Positions 1-8,278 of a stretch of DNA of 64,000 nt are shown here, one piece after another (position 1 is the stretch's first letter; each line of letters starts with the position of its first letter). The DNA is from Marmoricola sp. URHB0036 (GTDB lineage: Bacteria > Actinomycetota > Actinomycetes > Propionibacteriales > Nocardioidaceae). Location: positions 539,046 to 603,045 of the forward strand of contig NZ_KE384490.1 in the NCBI RefSeq assembly GCF_000426045.1, in the 5' to 3' direction. The notes under the pieces were generated by a model. The model was not told where the DNA came from, did no database searches, and worked only from the letters and a program-made list of their open reading frames with translations. Position numbers and translations under genes: made by a program.

Positions 1-1
1 C

Positions 2-772
2 GAGCGCTACCCCTTCCCGGGTGCTGCCGGCGCGATGCGCACCCTCACGCGCCGCGTGCACGGGCCGGCCGACCGCAACCTCGTCCCGAGCACGGCGAGC
101 GGGAGCCAGCTCGCCGCGCTGGGCATCGAACGCATCCACCGGTGGGGACGCGGCGTGGACACGCAGCTGTTCACCCCGCACCGCCGGGACGAGCGGGTCC
201 GCAAGGAGCTGGGCGGGGGTGTCCTCGTGGGGTACGTCGGACGCCTGGCCGCCGAGAAGGAGCTCGAGCTGCTGACCCACCTGCGCGATGTCCCCGGCAC
301 CCGGTTGGTGCTGGTCGGTGGCGGGCCCGAGGAGCAGCGGTTGCGCACCCTGCTCCCGGACGCGGCGCTGCTCGGCGTACGCCACGGGGAGGACCTCGCC
401 TCGGTGGTGGCCTCCCTCGACGTCTTCGTGCACACCGGGCGCACGGAGACGTTCTGCCAGTCGGCCCAGGAGGCGCTCGCCGCAGGGGTCCCGGTCGTGG
501 CTCCGCGAGCGGGCGGTCCCGTCGACCTCGTGACCGAAGGGGTCAACGGGTTCCTCTACGAGCCGGGCGACGGTGCCGAGCTGCGTCGGCTGGTCGAGCG
601 CCTCGCTGCCGACGAGCCGCTGCGCCGCGTGCTGGGGCGACGCGCGGTGGCCGGCGTGCGCCACCGGTCCTGGTACGCCGTCAACGACCAGCTCGTCCAG
701 CACTACCGGGCCGTCTGCCGGCCGCTCGAACACGCTGACGCGGGTGAGTCCGACCTGCCGCGCACGGGCTGA
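2..772 (+). CDS. GT4-family glycosyltransferase, C-terminal part (5' end outside the window)
   Basis: This is the C-terminal nucleotide-sugar-binding half of a retaining GT-B glycosyltransferase, resembling actinobacterial GDP-mannose-dependent alpha-mannosyltransferases of the MgtA/PimB type. The frame is open from base 2, so the N-terminal acceptor domain lies upstream of the window. Visible marks are a GYVGRLAAEKELE segment that opens the C-terminal Rossmann domain, a LVLVGGGPE loop, and the GT4 signature with two glutamates eight residues apart (E-TFCQSAQ-E), followed by AGVPVVAPRAGGP. The donor sugar and acceptor cannot be told from this part. A role in glycolipid or lipoglycan mannosylation is an inference from family resemblance. 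Confidence 0.8.
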   Translation, partial: ERYPFPGAAGAMRTLTRRVHGPADRNLVPSTASGSQLAALGIERIHRWGRGVDTQLFTPHRRDERVRKELGGGVLVGYVGRLAAEKELELLTHLRDVPGTRLVLVGGGPEEQRLRTLLPDAALLGVRHGEDLASVVASLDVFVHTGRTETFCQSAQEALAAGVPVVAPRAGGPVDLVTEGVNGFLYEPGDGAELRRLVERLAADEPLRRVLGRRAVAGVRHRSWYAVNDQLVQHYRAVCRPLEHADAGESDLPRTG

Positions 773-887
773 GCCGAGAGACGCATCTCACGACCGGGTG
801 GGTCCCAGAACCGGCTCCGGTGGTGGACAGCCTGCGGTGGGAACGGGATCATTCGGGTTCAGGAGTCACTCACCCGAGGAGTAGTCG

Positions 888-1307
888 ATGGCCGACGCGC
901 CGCAGCCGGAAAAGCTCGAGCAGCTCCACCGGCTCGAGGACCTGAGCAACGACGAGCTCAAGGCGGTCATCGACAAGGGGCGCCACGTCCGGCTGCCCGC
1001 CAACTGGTCGCTGATCTGGGAGAAGACCCCGGCCGACAAGGCCTACCTGATCGTCGACGGCGAGGTCGCGGTGCGGAAGGGCAAGGAGGAGGTCGCCCGG
1101 CTCGGTCCGGGTGACGTCATCGGCGAGATGGCGATCGTCCGCCACAAGCTCCGCTCCGCGAGCGTGGTCAGCCTGACCCCGGTCGAGGTCATCCACTTCA
1201 CCAAGGAGTCCCTCGAGGAGCTGCTCGACGAGGTGCCCGCCTTCGGCGACGCGCTTCGCCAGACCACCGACGACCGCCTCGGTGCGCCCAAGGAGTCCAA
1301 GGACTGA
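888..1307 (+). CDS. Stand-alone cyclic-nucleotide-binding domain protein
   Basis: A 139-residue protein made almost wholly of one Crp-type cyclic-nucleotide-binding beta-roll. The phosphate-binding cassette is recognisable near residues 80-100 (GEMAIVRHKLRSASVV, with the expected Glu and Arg). There is no helix-turn-helix or any other output domain, so it is not a classic Crp regulator. The ATG is preceded by a purine-rich GAGGAG. An adenylate cyclase gene begins 59 bp downstream on the same strand, so the pair probably makes and senses cAMP. It might act on a protein partner rather than on DNA. The function of the protein itself is unknown. Confidence 0.8.
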   Translation: MADAPQPEKLEQLHRLEDLSNDELKAVIDKGRHVRLPANWSLIWEKTPADKAYLIVDGEVAVRKGKEEVARLGPGDVIGEMAIVRHKLRSASVVSLTPVEVIHFTKESLEELLDEVPAFGDALRQTTDDRLGAPKESKD

Positions 1308-1308
1308 C

Positions 1309-1353
1309 GATCGACGACTGGCGGATCGACAACTGGCGGATCGATGACTGACA
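1309..1353 (+). repeat. Three tandem copies of a 15-bp unit between the cNMP-binding gene and the cyclase gene
   Basis: Units 1309-1323, 1324-1338 and 1339-1353 follow the pattern GATCGACRACTGGCG. The third copy is degenerate (GATCGATGACTGACA). The array fills most of the gap between the two genes. The unit length is a multiple of three, and the array sits just upstream of the cyclase start region. It could be a slippage product or a binding array. The sequence does not decide. Confidence 0.85.
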
Positions 1354-1366
1354 GGGGACCAGTGGC

Positions 1367-2515
1367 GTGGCCGAACCGGTCGACCACAAGCACCTGATCG
1401 ACCTCCTCGAGGCCTACCTCCTCGGCGAGGAGCCTTCGTTGACGGGCAACGAGCTGGCCAGCGACGTCGGCATCCCGTTCGAGACGGCACGTGACCGGTG
1501 GCGCAGCCTCGGCTTCACCGCGGTGGGCGGCGACGTGCCGGCCTTCACCCACGCGGACCTCGAGGCCCTGCGGCTGACCCAGCGGCTCAGCGAACTCGGC
1601 TTCGTCGAGGCCGACGACGAGTCGGCACTGGTGCGCACGCTGGGGCGCAGCTTCGCCCGGCTGGCGGAGTGGCAGATGCGCCTGCTCGCGCGGATGATCG
1701 ACATCGACTCCATGGAGCTCGACGAGCTGCGCACGATCATGGACGAGGTGGTGCCGGCGGTGGAGTCGCTGCAGAACTACGTGTGGCGGCGGCACACGCT
1801 CGCCGTCGCGGCGCGGCTCCTGCTGGCCGCCGACGAGGACGACGCGGACCCGACCGGCGACCAGCCGGGGGACCGCGAGGGAGAGGTCGTCGGCGTGGGC
1901 TTCGCCGACATCGTGAACTACACCCGCCAGAGCCGGTCGCTGAGCCGGAAGGAGCTGGGGCACCTCGTCGACAGCTTCGAGGCCCGCGCCCTCGAGATCA
2001 TCGGTGCGCACGACGGCCGCATCATCAAGACGATCGGCGACGAGATCCTGTTCGTGGCCGACGACCCCGAGTCGATCGCCCGCATCGGGCTGGAGCTGAT
2101 CGAGGAGCGGCTGCGGGACGAGGACTTCCCCGAGCTCCGGGTCGGACTGGCCTGGGGTCCGGCCCTGGCACGGCTGGGCGACATTCTCGGTCCGGTCGTC
2201 AACGTGGCCTCGCGGTTGACGTCGACGTCACGGCCGGGGCGCGTGCTGGTGGACCGGGCGCTGGCCGAGCAGCTCAAGGACAACGAGCACTTCAAGCTGC
2301 GTCGGCTCCGGCGTACGTCGGTGCGCGGCTATCGCAAGCTCGAGCCCTGGTCGCTGCGTCGTCCCGCCGACGAGGACCCGGAGGTGACCGACGACGGGTC
2401 GATGCCGGGTCCGGCCTCGTCATTCCTGCACGAGCAGCGCAAGGGCCTCTTCCGTGGTGCCGACGAGACGCGCCCGGCCGGCGAAGGGCCGGCCGGCGGC
2501 GAGGACGTCGACTAG
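1367..2515 (+). CDS. Class III adenylate cyclase with N-terminal pH-sensor-type regulatory domain
   Basis: Converts ATP to cAMP. The C-terminal catalytic domain (about residues 170-330) carries all six class III residues with the spacing of mycobacterial Rv1264: metal-binding Asp181 (GFADIVNY) and Asp225 (KTIGDEILF), substrate-specifying Lys221 and Asp272, and transition-state Asn279 and Arg283 (NVASR). The N-terminal ~165 residues match the regulatory domain that makes Rv1264 respond to acid pH. Family knowledge therefore suggests an autoinhibited, pH-responsive homodimer. There are no membrane segments. The GTG start at 1367 follows AGGGGACC. The 3' end overlaps the convergent LOG gene by 96 bp. 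The upstream neighbour is a cNMP-binding protein. Confidence 0.88.
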   Translation: MAEPVDHKHLIDLLEAYLLGEEPSLTGNELASDVGIPFETARDRWRSLGFTAVGGDVPAFTHADLEALRLTQRLSELGFVEADDESALVRTLGRSFARLAEWQMRLLARMIDIDSMELDELRTIMDEVVPAVESLQNYVWRRHTLAVAARLLLAADEDDADPTGDQPGDREGEVVGVGFADIVNYTRQSRSLSRKELGHLVDSFEARALEIIGAHDGRIIKTIGDEILFVADDPESIARIGLELIEERLRDEDFPELRVGLAWGPALARLGDILGPVVNVASRLTSTSRPGRVLVDRALAEQLKDNEHFKLRRLRRTSVRGYRKLEPWSLRRPADEDPEVTDDGSMPGPASSFLHEQRKGLFRGADETRPAGEGPAGGEDVD

Positions 2516-3508
2516 CGGCCAGGCGGGCAGGGTCCTGGTCCAGTAGTCGGTACCGACGAACACCATCGGCACCACCTGGCTCTCGGCCGCGTAGTAGTTG
2601 GTGCACGCCGCCTGGAAGATCTCCTGGACCGTCCCCGCTGCGCCGGGCAGGAAGACCATGCCGCCGCGGCTGACCTCCAGCAGCACGTCCTCCCGGATGG
2701 CGTTGCGGAAGTACTTCGCCACCACCGAGCTGAACGCGTTCGGCGGCTCGTGGCCGTAGTGCCAGGTCGGGATGCCCAGCGAGCGACCCGAGTCGGCCAG
2801 GTCGCCGCAGGCGTCGAGCGCGGCCCGGGCCCACGCGGTGATGTCGGGGCGGAAGGCGGGCACCGCTCGGACGGTGGCCAGCGCTTTCTCGAGGCCGCCA
2901 CCGTCGTCGTCTCCCAGTCGCGCCCCGAGGTTGGCAGCCTCCATGGCACCGGGGCCGCCCCCGGTCGCCACCGTCAGGCCACTGGCCGCGAGACCGTGAC
3001 CGAGACGGGCCGCGTCGGCGTACGCCGGGTCCTCGCGGGTCAGCGCATGGCCGCCCATCACGCCGACGATCCGGCGCGCGGCGGTGTACTCGCCGAGCGC
3101 GTCGTCGACCGACCCGTCGTGCAGCGACTTGGCCAGCATCCGGCGCAGGTCGTGTCCCGTCCCGGACCGCGACCACGCGTAGATGCGCGCGTCGGGCGTG
3201 TGCTCGTACCCGTGCTCGAGGCCGGCGTAGAGCTCGGCCGGGGTGTACAGCTGCGCCCGCCAGGGATCGAAGGGCACGTCGGGCACGGCCGGGAAGATCA
3301 GCGCTCCGCCCGCTCGCAGTCGGTGGGTCACGTCGTCGGAGATCGTGCAGCCGAGGAAGAGGGAGCCGTGCGGGTCGAGCTCGAGCAGCGTGTCCTCGCG
3401 CTCGGTGAGGTCGAGGTCCTGGACCTGCCAGCCGGACATGGAGTGCCGGTGCTCGCGGGTGCGCGCCACTGCCCGGTCGAACTCCTCGAGCGACTCGATC
3501 TCGATCAT
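2420..3508 (-). CDS. LOG-family (lysine-decarboxylase-like) Rossmann protein
   Basis: A 362-residue LOG-fold protein. The nucleotide-binding GGGPGAMEAAN segment and the family signature, here PGAAGTVQE (family form PGGxGTxxE, so one Gly is Ala), are in the C-terminal half. Bona fide LOG enzymes of about 190 residues release cytokinin-type bases or free nucleobases from nucleoside monophosphates. This protein is nearly twice that length, with an N-terminal extension of ~145 residues I do not recognise, so the substrate is uncertain. Its last 31 codons lie antisense to the end of the adenylate cyclase gene. Residues before the start are shared with a divergent control region. Confidence 0.78.
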   Translation of the reverse strand: MIEIESLEEFDRAVARTREHRHSMSGWQVQDLDLTEREDTLLELDPHGSLFLGCTISDDVTHRLRAGGALIFPAVPDVPFDPWRAQLYTPAELYAGLEHGYEHTPDARIYAWSRSGTGHDLRRMLAKSLHDGSVDDALGEYTAARRIVGVMGGHALTREDPAYADAARLGHGLAASGLTVATGGGPGAMEAANLGARLGDDDGGGLEKALATVRAVPAFRPDITAWARAALDACGDLADSGRSLGIPTWHYGHEPPNAFSSVVAKYFRNAIREDVLLEVSRGGMVFLPGAAGTVQEIFQAACTNYYAAESQVVPMVFVGTDYWTRTLPAWPLVDVLAAGRPFAGRARLVGTTEEALALLVQE

Positions 3509-3537
3509 GGGCCGATCATGGCCGATCGGTGTCTGGT

Positions 3538-3543
3538 TAGCCT
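3538..3543 (+). promoter_or_regulatory. -10 hexamer TAGCCT, leaderless type, for the AMP-binding-like gene
   Basis: TAGCCT ends 6 nt before the ATG at 3550, which puts the transcription start at or within a base of the start codon. It follows the spacing rule seen across the window. No clear -35 box is visible. Confidence 0.55.
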
Positions 3544-3549
3544 TCCGGC

Positions 3550-4068
3550 ATGGTGAGCAACGTCAGCTTCGCGCTCCTCGACGCCGCGGTCATCGCCGGT
3601 CGGGGGGAGGACCCGGTCGTCGGGCGGCGTACGCACGCCCGGCTCCTCGAGGAGGTGGCCGCGCTCGGCGGCGCGCTCAAGTACCTCGGCGTGGACCGTG
3701 GCTCTCCGGTCGTGGTCGACCTGGAGGACGACGACGACGCGGTCGTCGCGGCACTGGCCGTCGCACGGATCGGTGGGGTCCTGACCACGGTCGACACACC
3801 CGACGCGCCCGTGCTGGTGGTGTCGGCGGGGTCCGCGCTCTCCGGCGAGGGACGGGTCCGCCTGGTCCGGGGCGAGTCGGTCACCGAGCCGGACGCGGAC
3901 TGGGAAGTGCTGCTCCGCGCCGGCCGCACCGACCCTGCTGCCACCGAGCTCCTGGACCCCAGCGCGCCGTACTCCCCGGACCGCAGCGTGGCCGACCAGA
4001 TCGAGCTGCTCGCGGGAACCTCGGCGCCGTACGACGCCTCGGAGCTGCGGGGGTTGCTGGGGGTGTAG
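3550..4068 (+). CDS. Truncated acyl-CoA synthetase-like protein (N-terminal segment only)
   Basis: A 172-residue protein resembling the N-terminal part of acetyl- or propionyl-CoA synthetases: THARLLEEVAALGGALKYLG, then AALAVARIGGVLTTVD, and DWEVLLRAGRTDPA, which in complete enzymes precedes the SGTTG P-loop. The P-loop, the adenylation core and the C-terminal catalytic lysine are all absent, so it cannot adenylate by itself. It begins at its own ATG after a leaderless-type -10 and ends 7 bp before a strong palindrome, so it looks like a defined gene rather than a random fragment. Either a domesticated remnant or an accessory protein is possible. Confidence 0.6.
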   Translation: MVSNVSFALLDAAVIAGRGEDPVVGRRTHARLLEEVAALGGALKYLGVDRGSPVVVDLEDDDDAVVAALAVARIGGVLTTVDTPDAPVLVVSAGSALSGEGRVRLVRGESVTEPDADWEVLLRAGRTDPAATELLDPSAPYSPDRSVADQIELLAGTSAPYDASELRGLLGV

Positions 4069-4074
4069 GGGTGT

Positions 4075-4135
4075 CGGTTTCCCCGGACGTCCGGGGAAAC
4101 CGCGGGCTGGCAGGCAATACTCTGCCCGCCAGCCC
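4075..4135. terminator. 28-bp perfect palindrome followed by a second hairpin, between convergent genes
   Basis: 4075-4102 is a perfect palindrome with ends CGGTTT/AAACCG and core CCCCGGACGTCCGGGG. A second stem has arms 4104-4116 and 4123-4135 with one mismatch (GGGCTGGC... paired with ...GCCAGCCC). The pair starts 6 bp after a stop codon and lies between convergent genes, fitting bidirectional termination or 3'-end protection. There is no T-run. Confidence 0.6.
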
Positions 4136-4173
4136 TGAGAATTGCCCGCCAGCCCCAACCGTTTTGTCGCGAG

Positions 4174-4608
4174 CTAGCTCTCCTCGCCGAACCGACCTCG
4201 TGCCTCGACCGGGATCAGTGGCTTCTCGGCCCGGGCCCTGATCTCCTGCACGGCCCAGGTGTTGCCGTCCGGGTCGGCGAAGCCGAAGAACGTGCCGCCG
4301 TCGCGGTCGTCGAACTTCTGGATCTCCGAGCACTCGACGCCTCGGCCCACGAGCTCCTCGCGGGCAGCCACAGCGTCGGGTACGACGAGCTGCAGTCCCC
4401 GCAACGAACCCGGGGCCATCTCGTTCTGCATCGGCAGGCTGCCGACGACGATCGAGCAGCCCGAGCCGGGCGGGGTCAGCTGCGCCACGTGCATGTGCTC
4501 GTTCTGCGTGTCGTGGTCGAGGTCGAAACCCGCCTGGTCGCGGTAGAAGGCGATCGCGGCCTCGAGGTCGCTGACGGGCACGATGACGACTTCCAGGGTC
4601 CAGTCCAT
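4174..4608 (-). CDS. VOC (glyoxalase/bleomycin-resistance) superfamily protein
   Basis: A 144-residue single VOC module: [22 protein letters not shown] opens the first beta-alpha-beta-beta-beta unit and [19 protein letters not shown] closes the second. Most such proteins bind a divalent metal or a small hydrophobic ligand, and the substrate cannot be read here. The frame stays open far upstream on this strand but that part is antisense to dxr, so the Met at 4608 is taken as the start. It is divergent from dxr, with only ~43 bp between the start codons. Confidence 0.8.
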   Translation of the reverse strand: MDWTLEVVIVPVSDLEAAIAFYRDQAGFDLDHDTQNEHMHVAQLTPPGSGCSIVVGSLPMQNEMAPGSLRGLQLVVPDAVAAREELVGRGVECSEIQKFDDRDGGTFFGFADPDGNTWAVQEIRARAEKPLIPVEARGRFGEES

Positions 4609-4651
4609 CCGGTCACCCTTCCAGCCCGACCCCGCTGCGACAATGGCCGGC

Positions 4652-5767
4652 GTGAGTGAACGCCGCGACGTCGTGATCCTCGGGTCGACCGGGTCCATCG
4701 GGACCCAGGCCCTCGACGTCGTGCGCGCCAACCCCGACCGGTTCCGGGTCGTCGGGCTGACCGCGGGCGGTTCGCAGGAGCAGCTCTTCCACGAGCAGGT
4801 CGTTGAGTGGAAGCCCGCCTTCCACGGCCTGGGCGAGGACGCATCCACCGAAGCGGCCGCCTTGTCGTGTGACGTCGTGCTCAACGGGATCACCGGCGCG
4901 GTCGGGCTGCGTCCCACCGTGGCGGCGCTCGAGTCCGGCAACACCCTGGCGCTGGCCAACAAGGAGTCGCTGATCATCGGCGGTCCGGTGGTCACCACCC
5001 TCGCGAAGCCCGGCCAGATCGTGCCCGTCGACAGCGAGCACAGCGCGTTGGCGCAGTGTCTGCGCGGCGGCCGTGCGGAGGAGGTACGCCGCCTCGTCCT
5101 CACTGCCAGCGGGGGCCCCTTCCGTGGCCGTACTCGCGAGCAGCTGAGCGAGGTCACCCCCGAGGAGGCGCTGAACCACCCCACCTGGGACATGGGCCCG
5201 GTCGTCACCATCAACTCCGCGACGCTGGTCAACAAGGGGCTCGAGGTGATCGAGGCCCACCTGCTCTTCGACATCCCCTTCGACCGCATCGAGGTCGTCG
5301 TGCATCCGACGAGCGTGGTGCACTCGATGGTCGAGTTCTCCGACGGCTCGACGCTGGCCCAGGCCAGCCCGCCCACCATGCTGATCCCGATCGCCCTCGG
5401 CCTCGCCTGGCCCGACCGGCTGCCGGACACCGCACCACCGGTCGACTGGTCGAGTCCCCAGACCTGGGAGTTCTTCCCGCTCGACGACGAGGCCTTCCCC
5501 GCCGTACGCCTCGCTCGCGACGCGGGGGAGCGCGGCGGCACCGCTCCGGCTGTCTACAACGCGGCCAACGAGGTGTGCGTGGAGGCCTTCCGCACCGGGC
5601 GCCTGGCCTTCGTCGACATCGTCGACACGATCGCCGAAGTCATGAACAGCCACCCCGTAGGCTCGGCTGCAGACCTCACCGTCGACGACGTGCTCGCAGC
5701 CGATGCCTGGGCCCGGTCGACTGCCGCGACCCTCCTGAAGGACCCCGAAAAGGACCCCGCCCGATGA
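4652..5767 (+). CDS. dxr: 1-deoxy-D-xylulose 5-phosphate reductoisomerase
   Basis: Makes 2-C-methyl-D-erythritol 4-phosphate from DXP with NADPH, the second step of the MEP isoprenoid pathway. The N-terminal NADPH site [18 protein letters not shown], the substrate loop [11 protein letters not shown], the metal-binding region PVDSEHSA, and TASGGPFRG are present. The length of ~371 residues is normal. An ATG at 4643 is in frame 3 codons upstream. The GTG at 4652 is preferred because GACAAT (4639-4644) lies 7 nt upstream and homologues start near this point. The stop overlaps the rseP start (ATGA). It works in the same pathway as ispG two genes downstream. Confidence 0.95.
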   Translation: MSERRDVVILGSTGSIGTQALDVVRANPDRFRVVGLTAGGSQEQLFHEQVVEWKPAFHGLGEDASTEAAALSCDVVLNGITGAVGLRPTVAALESGNTLALANKESLIIGGPVVTTLAKPGQIVPVDSEHSALAQCLRGGRAEEVRRLVLTASGGPFRGRTREQLSEVTPEEALNHPTWDMGPVVTINSATLVNKGLEVIEAHLLFDIPFDRIEVVVHPTSVVHSMVEFSDGSTLAQASPPTMLIPIALGLAWPDRLPDTAPPVDWSSPQTWEFFPLDDEAFPAVRLARDAGERGGTAPAVYNAANEVCVEAFRTGRLAFVDIVDTIAEVMNSHPVGSAADLTVDDVLAADAWARSTAATLLKDPEKDPAR

Positions 5768-7080
5768 CTGCCCTGCTGTACCTCCTGGGCGTGCTCCTGT
5801 TCGCCGTCGGTGTCGCCGCCTCGATCGGCCTGCACGAGATGGGGCACCTGATCCCGGGCAAGCTGTTCAACGTCAAGGTCACCCAGTTCTTCGTCGGCTT
5901 CGGGCGCACCATCTGGTCGAAGCGGAAGGGCGAGACCGAGTACGGCCTCAAGGCAATTCCGCTCGGCGGCTACTGCAAGCTCGTCGGGATGCTCCCGCCG
6001 GAGCCCGACCAGGACCCCAACAAGATCCGCGAGACCCGCACCGGCATGTTCGCCCAGCTCGTCAGCGACGCCCGCTCGGCCGAGTGGGAGCTGGTCGACG
6101 AGCACGACCACGACCGGCTGTTCTACAACAAGCCCTGGTGGAAGCGCGTGATCATCATGGGCTCCGGGGTGGCCATCAACCTGGTCCTCGCGTTCGTGCT
6201 CTTCGTCTTCGTGTTCTCCGGGTACGGCGTCCAGAAGGCCACCACCACCGTCGACACGGTCTCGAAGTGCGTGATCGCTGTGACCGAGGCCAACCGCGGC
6301 GAGCCGATCCGGAAGTGCACGACCGCCGATCCGGTGGCACCGGCGCTGGCCGCCGGGTTCAAGCCCGGCGACCGGATCGTGTCCTTCAACGGTGCGGCAG
6401 TGACCAGCTGGACGCAGGTGCAGAAGGAGATCCGCTCCAACGGCGCCAAGCCGGCGACCGTGGTGGTGGACCGTGACGGCAAGCAGCTGACCCTGCACCC
6501 GGCCACGGTGGTCTCGCCCCGCGTCGACCCGGACCACCCCGAGCGGATCACCAAGGTCGGCTTCCTCGGCCTCGCCCCCACGACCGAGCGCGAGCGCCAG
6601 GGTCTCGGGTACGCCGTGACCACGATGGCCGACGGCACCTGGCAGACCCTGCAGGCCATCGGCTCGATGCCGGTGAAGGTCTACCACGTCGGCCGAGCCG
6701 CGCTCGGCCTCGAGGAACGCGACCCGACCGGACCGATGAGCGTCGTCGGCACGGGCCGGGTGGCAGGCGAGGTCGCCTCCGAGCACAAGATCTCCTACGC
6801 CGACCGGTTCTTCTCGCTGATCCTGCTGCTCGCCGGCCTGAACCTGTTCCTCGGCCTGATCAACCTGGTGCCGCTCCCGCCGTTCGACGGCGGCGGTATC
6901 GCGGCCACCCTCTACGAGACCGTGCGCCGCTGGATCGCCAAGCTGCTGCACCGGCCGGACCCGGGTGGCTTCGACAGCGCCAAGCTGCTGCCGGTCACCT
7001 ACGTGATGGCCGCCGTCATCCTGCTGGTCAGCGTGGTGTTGATCTTCGCCGACATCGTGGCGCCCATCTCCATCAGCTGA
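5764..7080 (+). CDS. rseP: Site-2 intramembrane metalloprotease (RseP/Rip1 type)
   Basis: A membrane zinc protease that cuts transmembrane anti-sigma factors after a first cleavage. The 438 residues hold a first membrane helix with HEMGH (His24, Glu25, His28), a second near residues 128-150, a PDZ domain around 190-275 ([20 protein letters not shown]), a helix with the second metal motif [11 protein letters not shown] (LDG-type, with Phe for Leu), and a last C-terminal helix. The position between dxr and ispG matches the Rv2870c-Rv2869c-Rv2868c order of Mycobacterium tuberculosis, where the middle gene is rip1. The start overlaps the dxr stop by ATGA, implying translational coupling. Confidence 0.93.
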   Translation: MTALLYLLGVLLFAVGVAASIGLHEMGHLIPGKLFNVKVTQFFVGFGRTIWSKRKGETEYGLKAIPLGGYCKLVGMLPPEPDQDPNKIRETRTGMFAQLVSDARSAEWELVDEHDHDRLFYNKPWWKRVIIMGSGVAINLVLAFVLFVFVFSGYGVQKATTTVDTVSKCVIAVTEANRGEPIRKCTTADPVAPALAAGFKPGDRIVSFNGAAVTSWTQVQKEIRSNGAKPATVVVDRDGKQLTLHPATVVSPRVDPDHPERITKVGFLGLAPTTERERQGLGYAVTTMADGTWQTLQAIGSMPVKVYHVGRAALGLEERDPTGPMSVVGTGRVAGEVASEHKISYADRFFSLILLLAGLNLFLGLINLVPLPPFDGGGIAATLYETVRRWIAKLLHRPDPGGFDSAKLLPVTYVMAAVILLVSVVLIFADIVAPISIS

Positions 7081-7114
7081 ACCGCCCACTCAGGCCCTCC
7101 ACAGGCCACGAACC

Positions 7115-7120
7115 TAGAAT
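7115..7120 (+). promoter_or_regulatory. -10 hexamer TAGAAT, leaderless type, for ispG
   Basis: TAGAAT ends 6 nt before the ATG at 7127, so the ispG transcript from here would start at its start codon. This gives ispG a promoter separate from dxr-rseP. Confidence 0.65.
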
Positions 7121-7126
7121 CGACAC

Positions 7127-8275
7127 ATGAGCGTTTCCCTCGGCATGCCCGCGGCCCCGCCGCCGGTGCTCGCCCCCCGCCGCAAGACCCGCCAGATCAA
7201 GGTGGGCAAGGTGGGTGTCGGCAGTGAGTCGCCCGTCTCGGTGCAGTCGATGACCACGACACTGACCGCCGACGTGAACGCCACCCTCCAGCAGATCGCC
7301 GAGCTGACCGCCTCCGGCTGCGACATCGTCCGGGTCGCGTGTCCCTCGGCCGACGACGCCGAGGCGCTGCCCGCGATCGCGCAGAAGTCGCAGATCCCGG
7401 TGATCGCCGACATCCACTTCCAGCCGAAGTACGTCTTCGCCGCGATCGAGGCCGGGTGTGCCGCCGTACGCGTCAACCCTGGCAACATCAAGAAGTTCGA
7501 CGACCAGATCAAGGAGATCGCGCAGGCTGCCAAGGACCACGGCACCTCGATCCGCATCGGCGTCAACGCCGGGTCGCTCGACAAGCGGGTGATGGAGAAG
7601 TACGGCAAGGCCACCCCCGAGGCGCTGGTGGAGTCCGCGGTCTGGGAGGCCTCGCTGTTCGAGGAGCACGACTTCCACGACTTCAAGATCTCGGTCAAGC
7701 ACAACGACCCCGTGGTGATGGTGCGCGCCTACGAGCTGCTGGCCGAGGCCGGCGACTGGCCGCTGCACCTCGGGGTGACCGAGGCCGGGCCGGCCTTCCA
7801 GGGCACGATCAAGTCGGCCACGGCGTTCGGCGCCCTGCTCAGCCAGGGCATCGGCGACACCATCCGCGTCTCCCTCTCCGCACCCCCCGTCGAGGAGGTC
7901 AAGGTCGGCCTGCAGATCCTGCAGTCGCTGAACCTGCGCGAGCGCAAGCTCGAGATCGTCTCCTGCCCGTCCTGCGGGCGGGCCCAGGTCGACGTCTACA
8001 AGCTGGCCGACGAGGTGACCGCCGGGCTCGAGGGCATGGAGGTGCCGCTGCGGGTCGCGGTGATGGGGTGTGTCGTCAACGGCCCCGGCGAGGCCCGCGA
8101 GGCCGACCTCGGCGTCGCCTCCGGCAACGGCAAGGGGCAGATCTTCGTCAAGGGCGAGGTCATCAAGACCGTCCCGGAGTCACAGATCGTGGAGACCCTC
8201 ATCGAGGAGGCCATGCGGATCGCCGAGGGCATGGAGTCCCAGGAGGGCTCCTCGGCCGAGGTCACCGTCTCCTGA
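7127..8275 (+). CDS. ispG: 4-hydroxy-3-methylbut-2-en-1-yl diphosphate synthase (flavodoxin)
   Basis: Converts MEcPP to HMBPP, the penultimate MEP step, using a 4Fe-4S cluster. The N-terminal TIM-barrel half has [19 protein letters not shown] and RVNPGNIK. The C-terminal half carries the cluster cysteines in [11 protein letters not shown] and [10 protein letters not shown]. Length (382) is normal for the bacterial form. It has its own leaderless-type promoter. The stop is 3 bp from the stop of the convergent lipoprotein gene. Confidence 0.96.
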   Translation: MSVSLGMPAAPPPVLAPRRKTRQIKVGKVGVGSESPVSVQSMTTTLTADVNATLQQIAELTASGCDIVRVACPSADDAEALPAIAQKSQIPVIADIHFQPKYVFAAIEAGCAAVRVNPGNIKKFDDQIKEIAQAAKDHGTSIRIGVNAGSLDKRVMEKYGKATPEALVESAVWEASLFEEHDFHDFKISVKHNDPVVMVRAYELLAEAGDWPLHLGVTEAGPAFQGTIKSATAFGALLSQGIGDTIRVSLSAPPVEEVKVGLQILQSLNLRERKLEIVSCPSCGRAQVDVYKLADEVTAGLEGMEVPLRVAVMGCVVNGPGEAREADLGVASGNGKGQIFVKGEVIKTVPESQIVETLIEEAMRIAEGMESQEGSSAEVTVS

Positions 8276-8278
8276 GGC

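Noticed and set aside
7-546. A 179-codon minus-strand frame over the glycosyltransferase
   Set aside because: Arg/Ser/Thr/Pro-rich shadow with no domain, antisense to a clear GT4 gene.
4583-4642. Upstream in-frame start at 4583 for dxr
   Set aside because: It would overlap the divergent VOC gene and add residues not typical of dxr. The -10 spacing favours 4652, with 4643 as an alternative.
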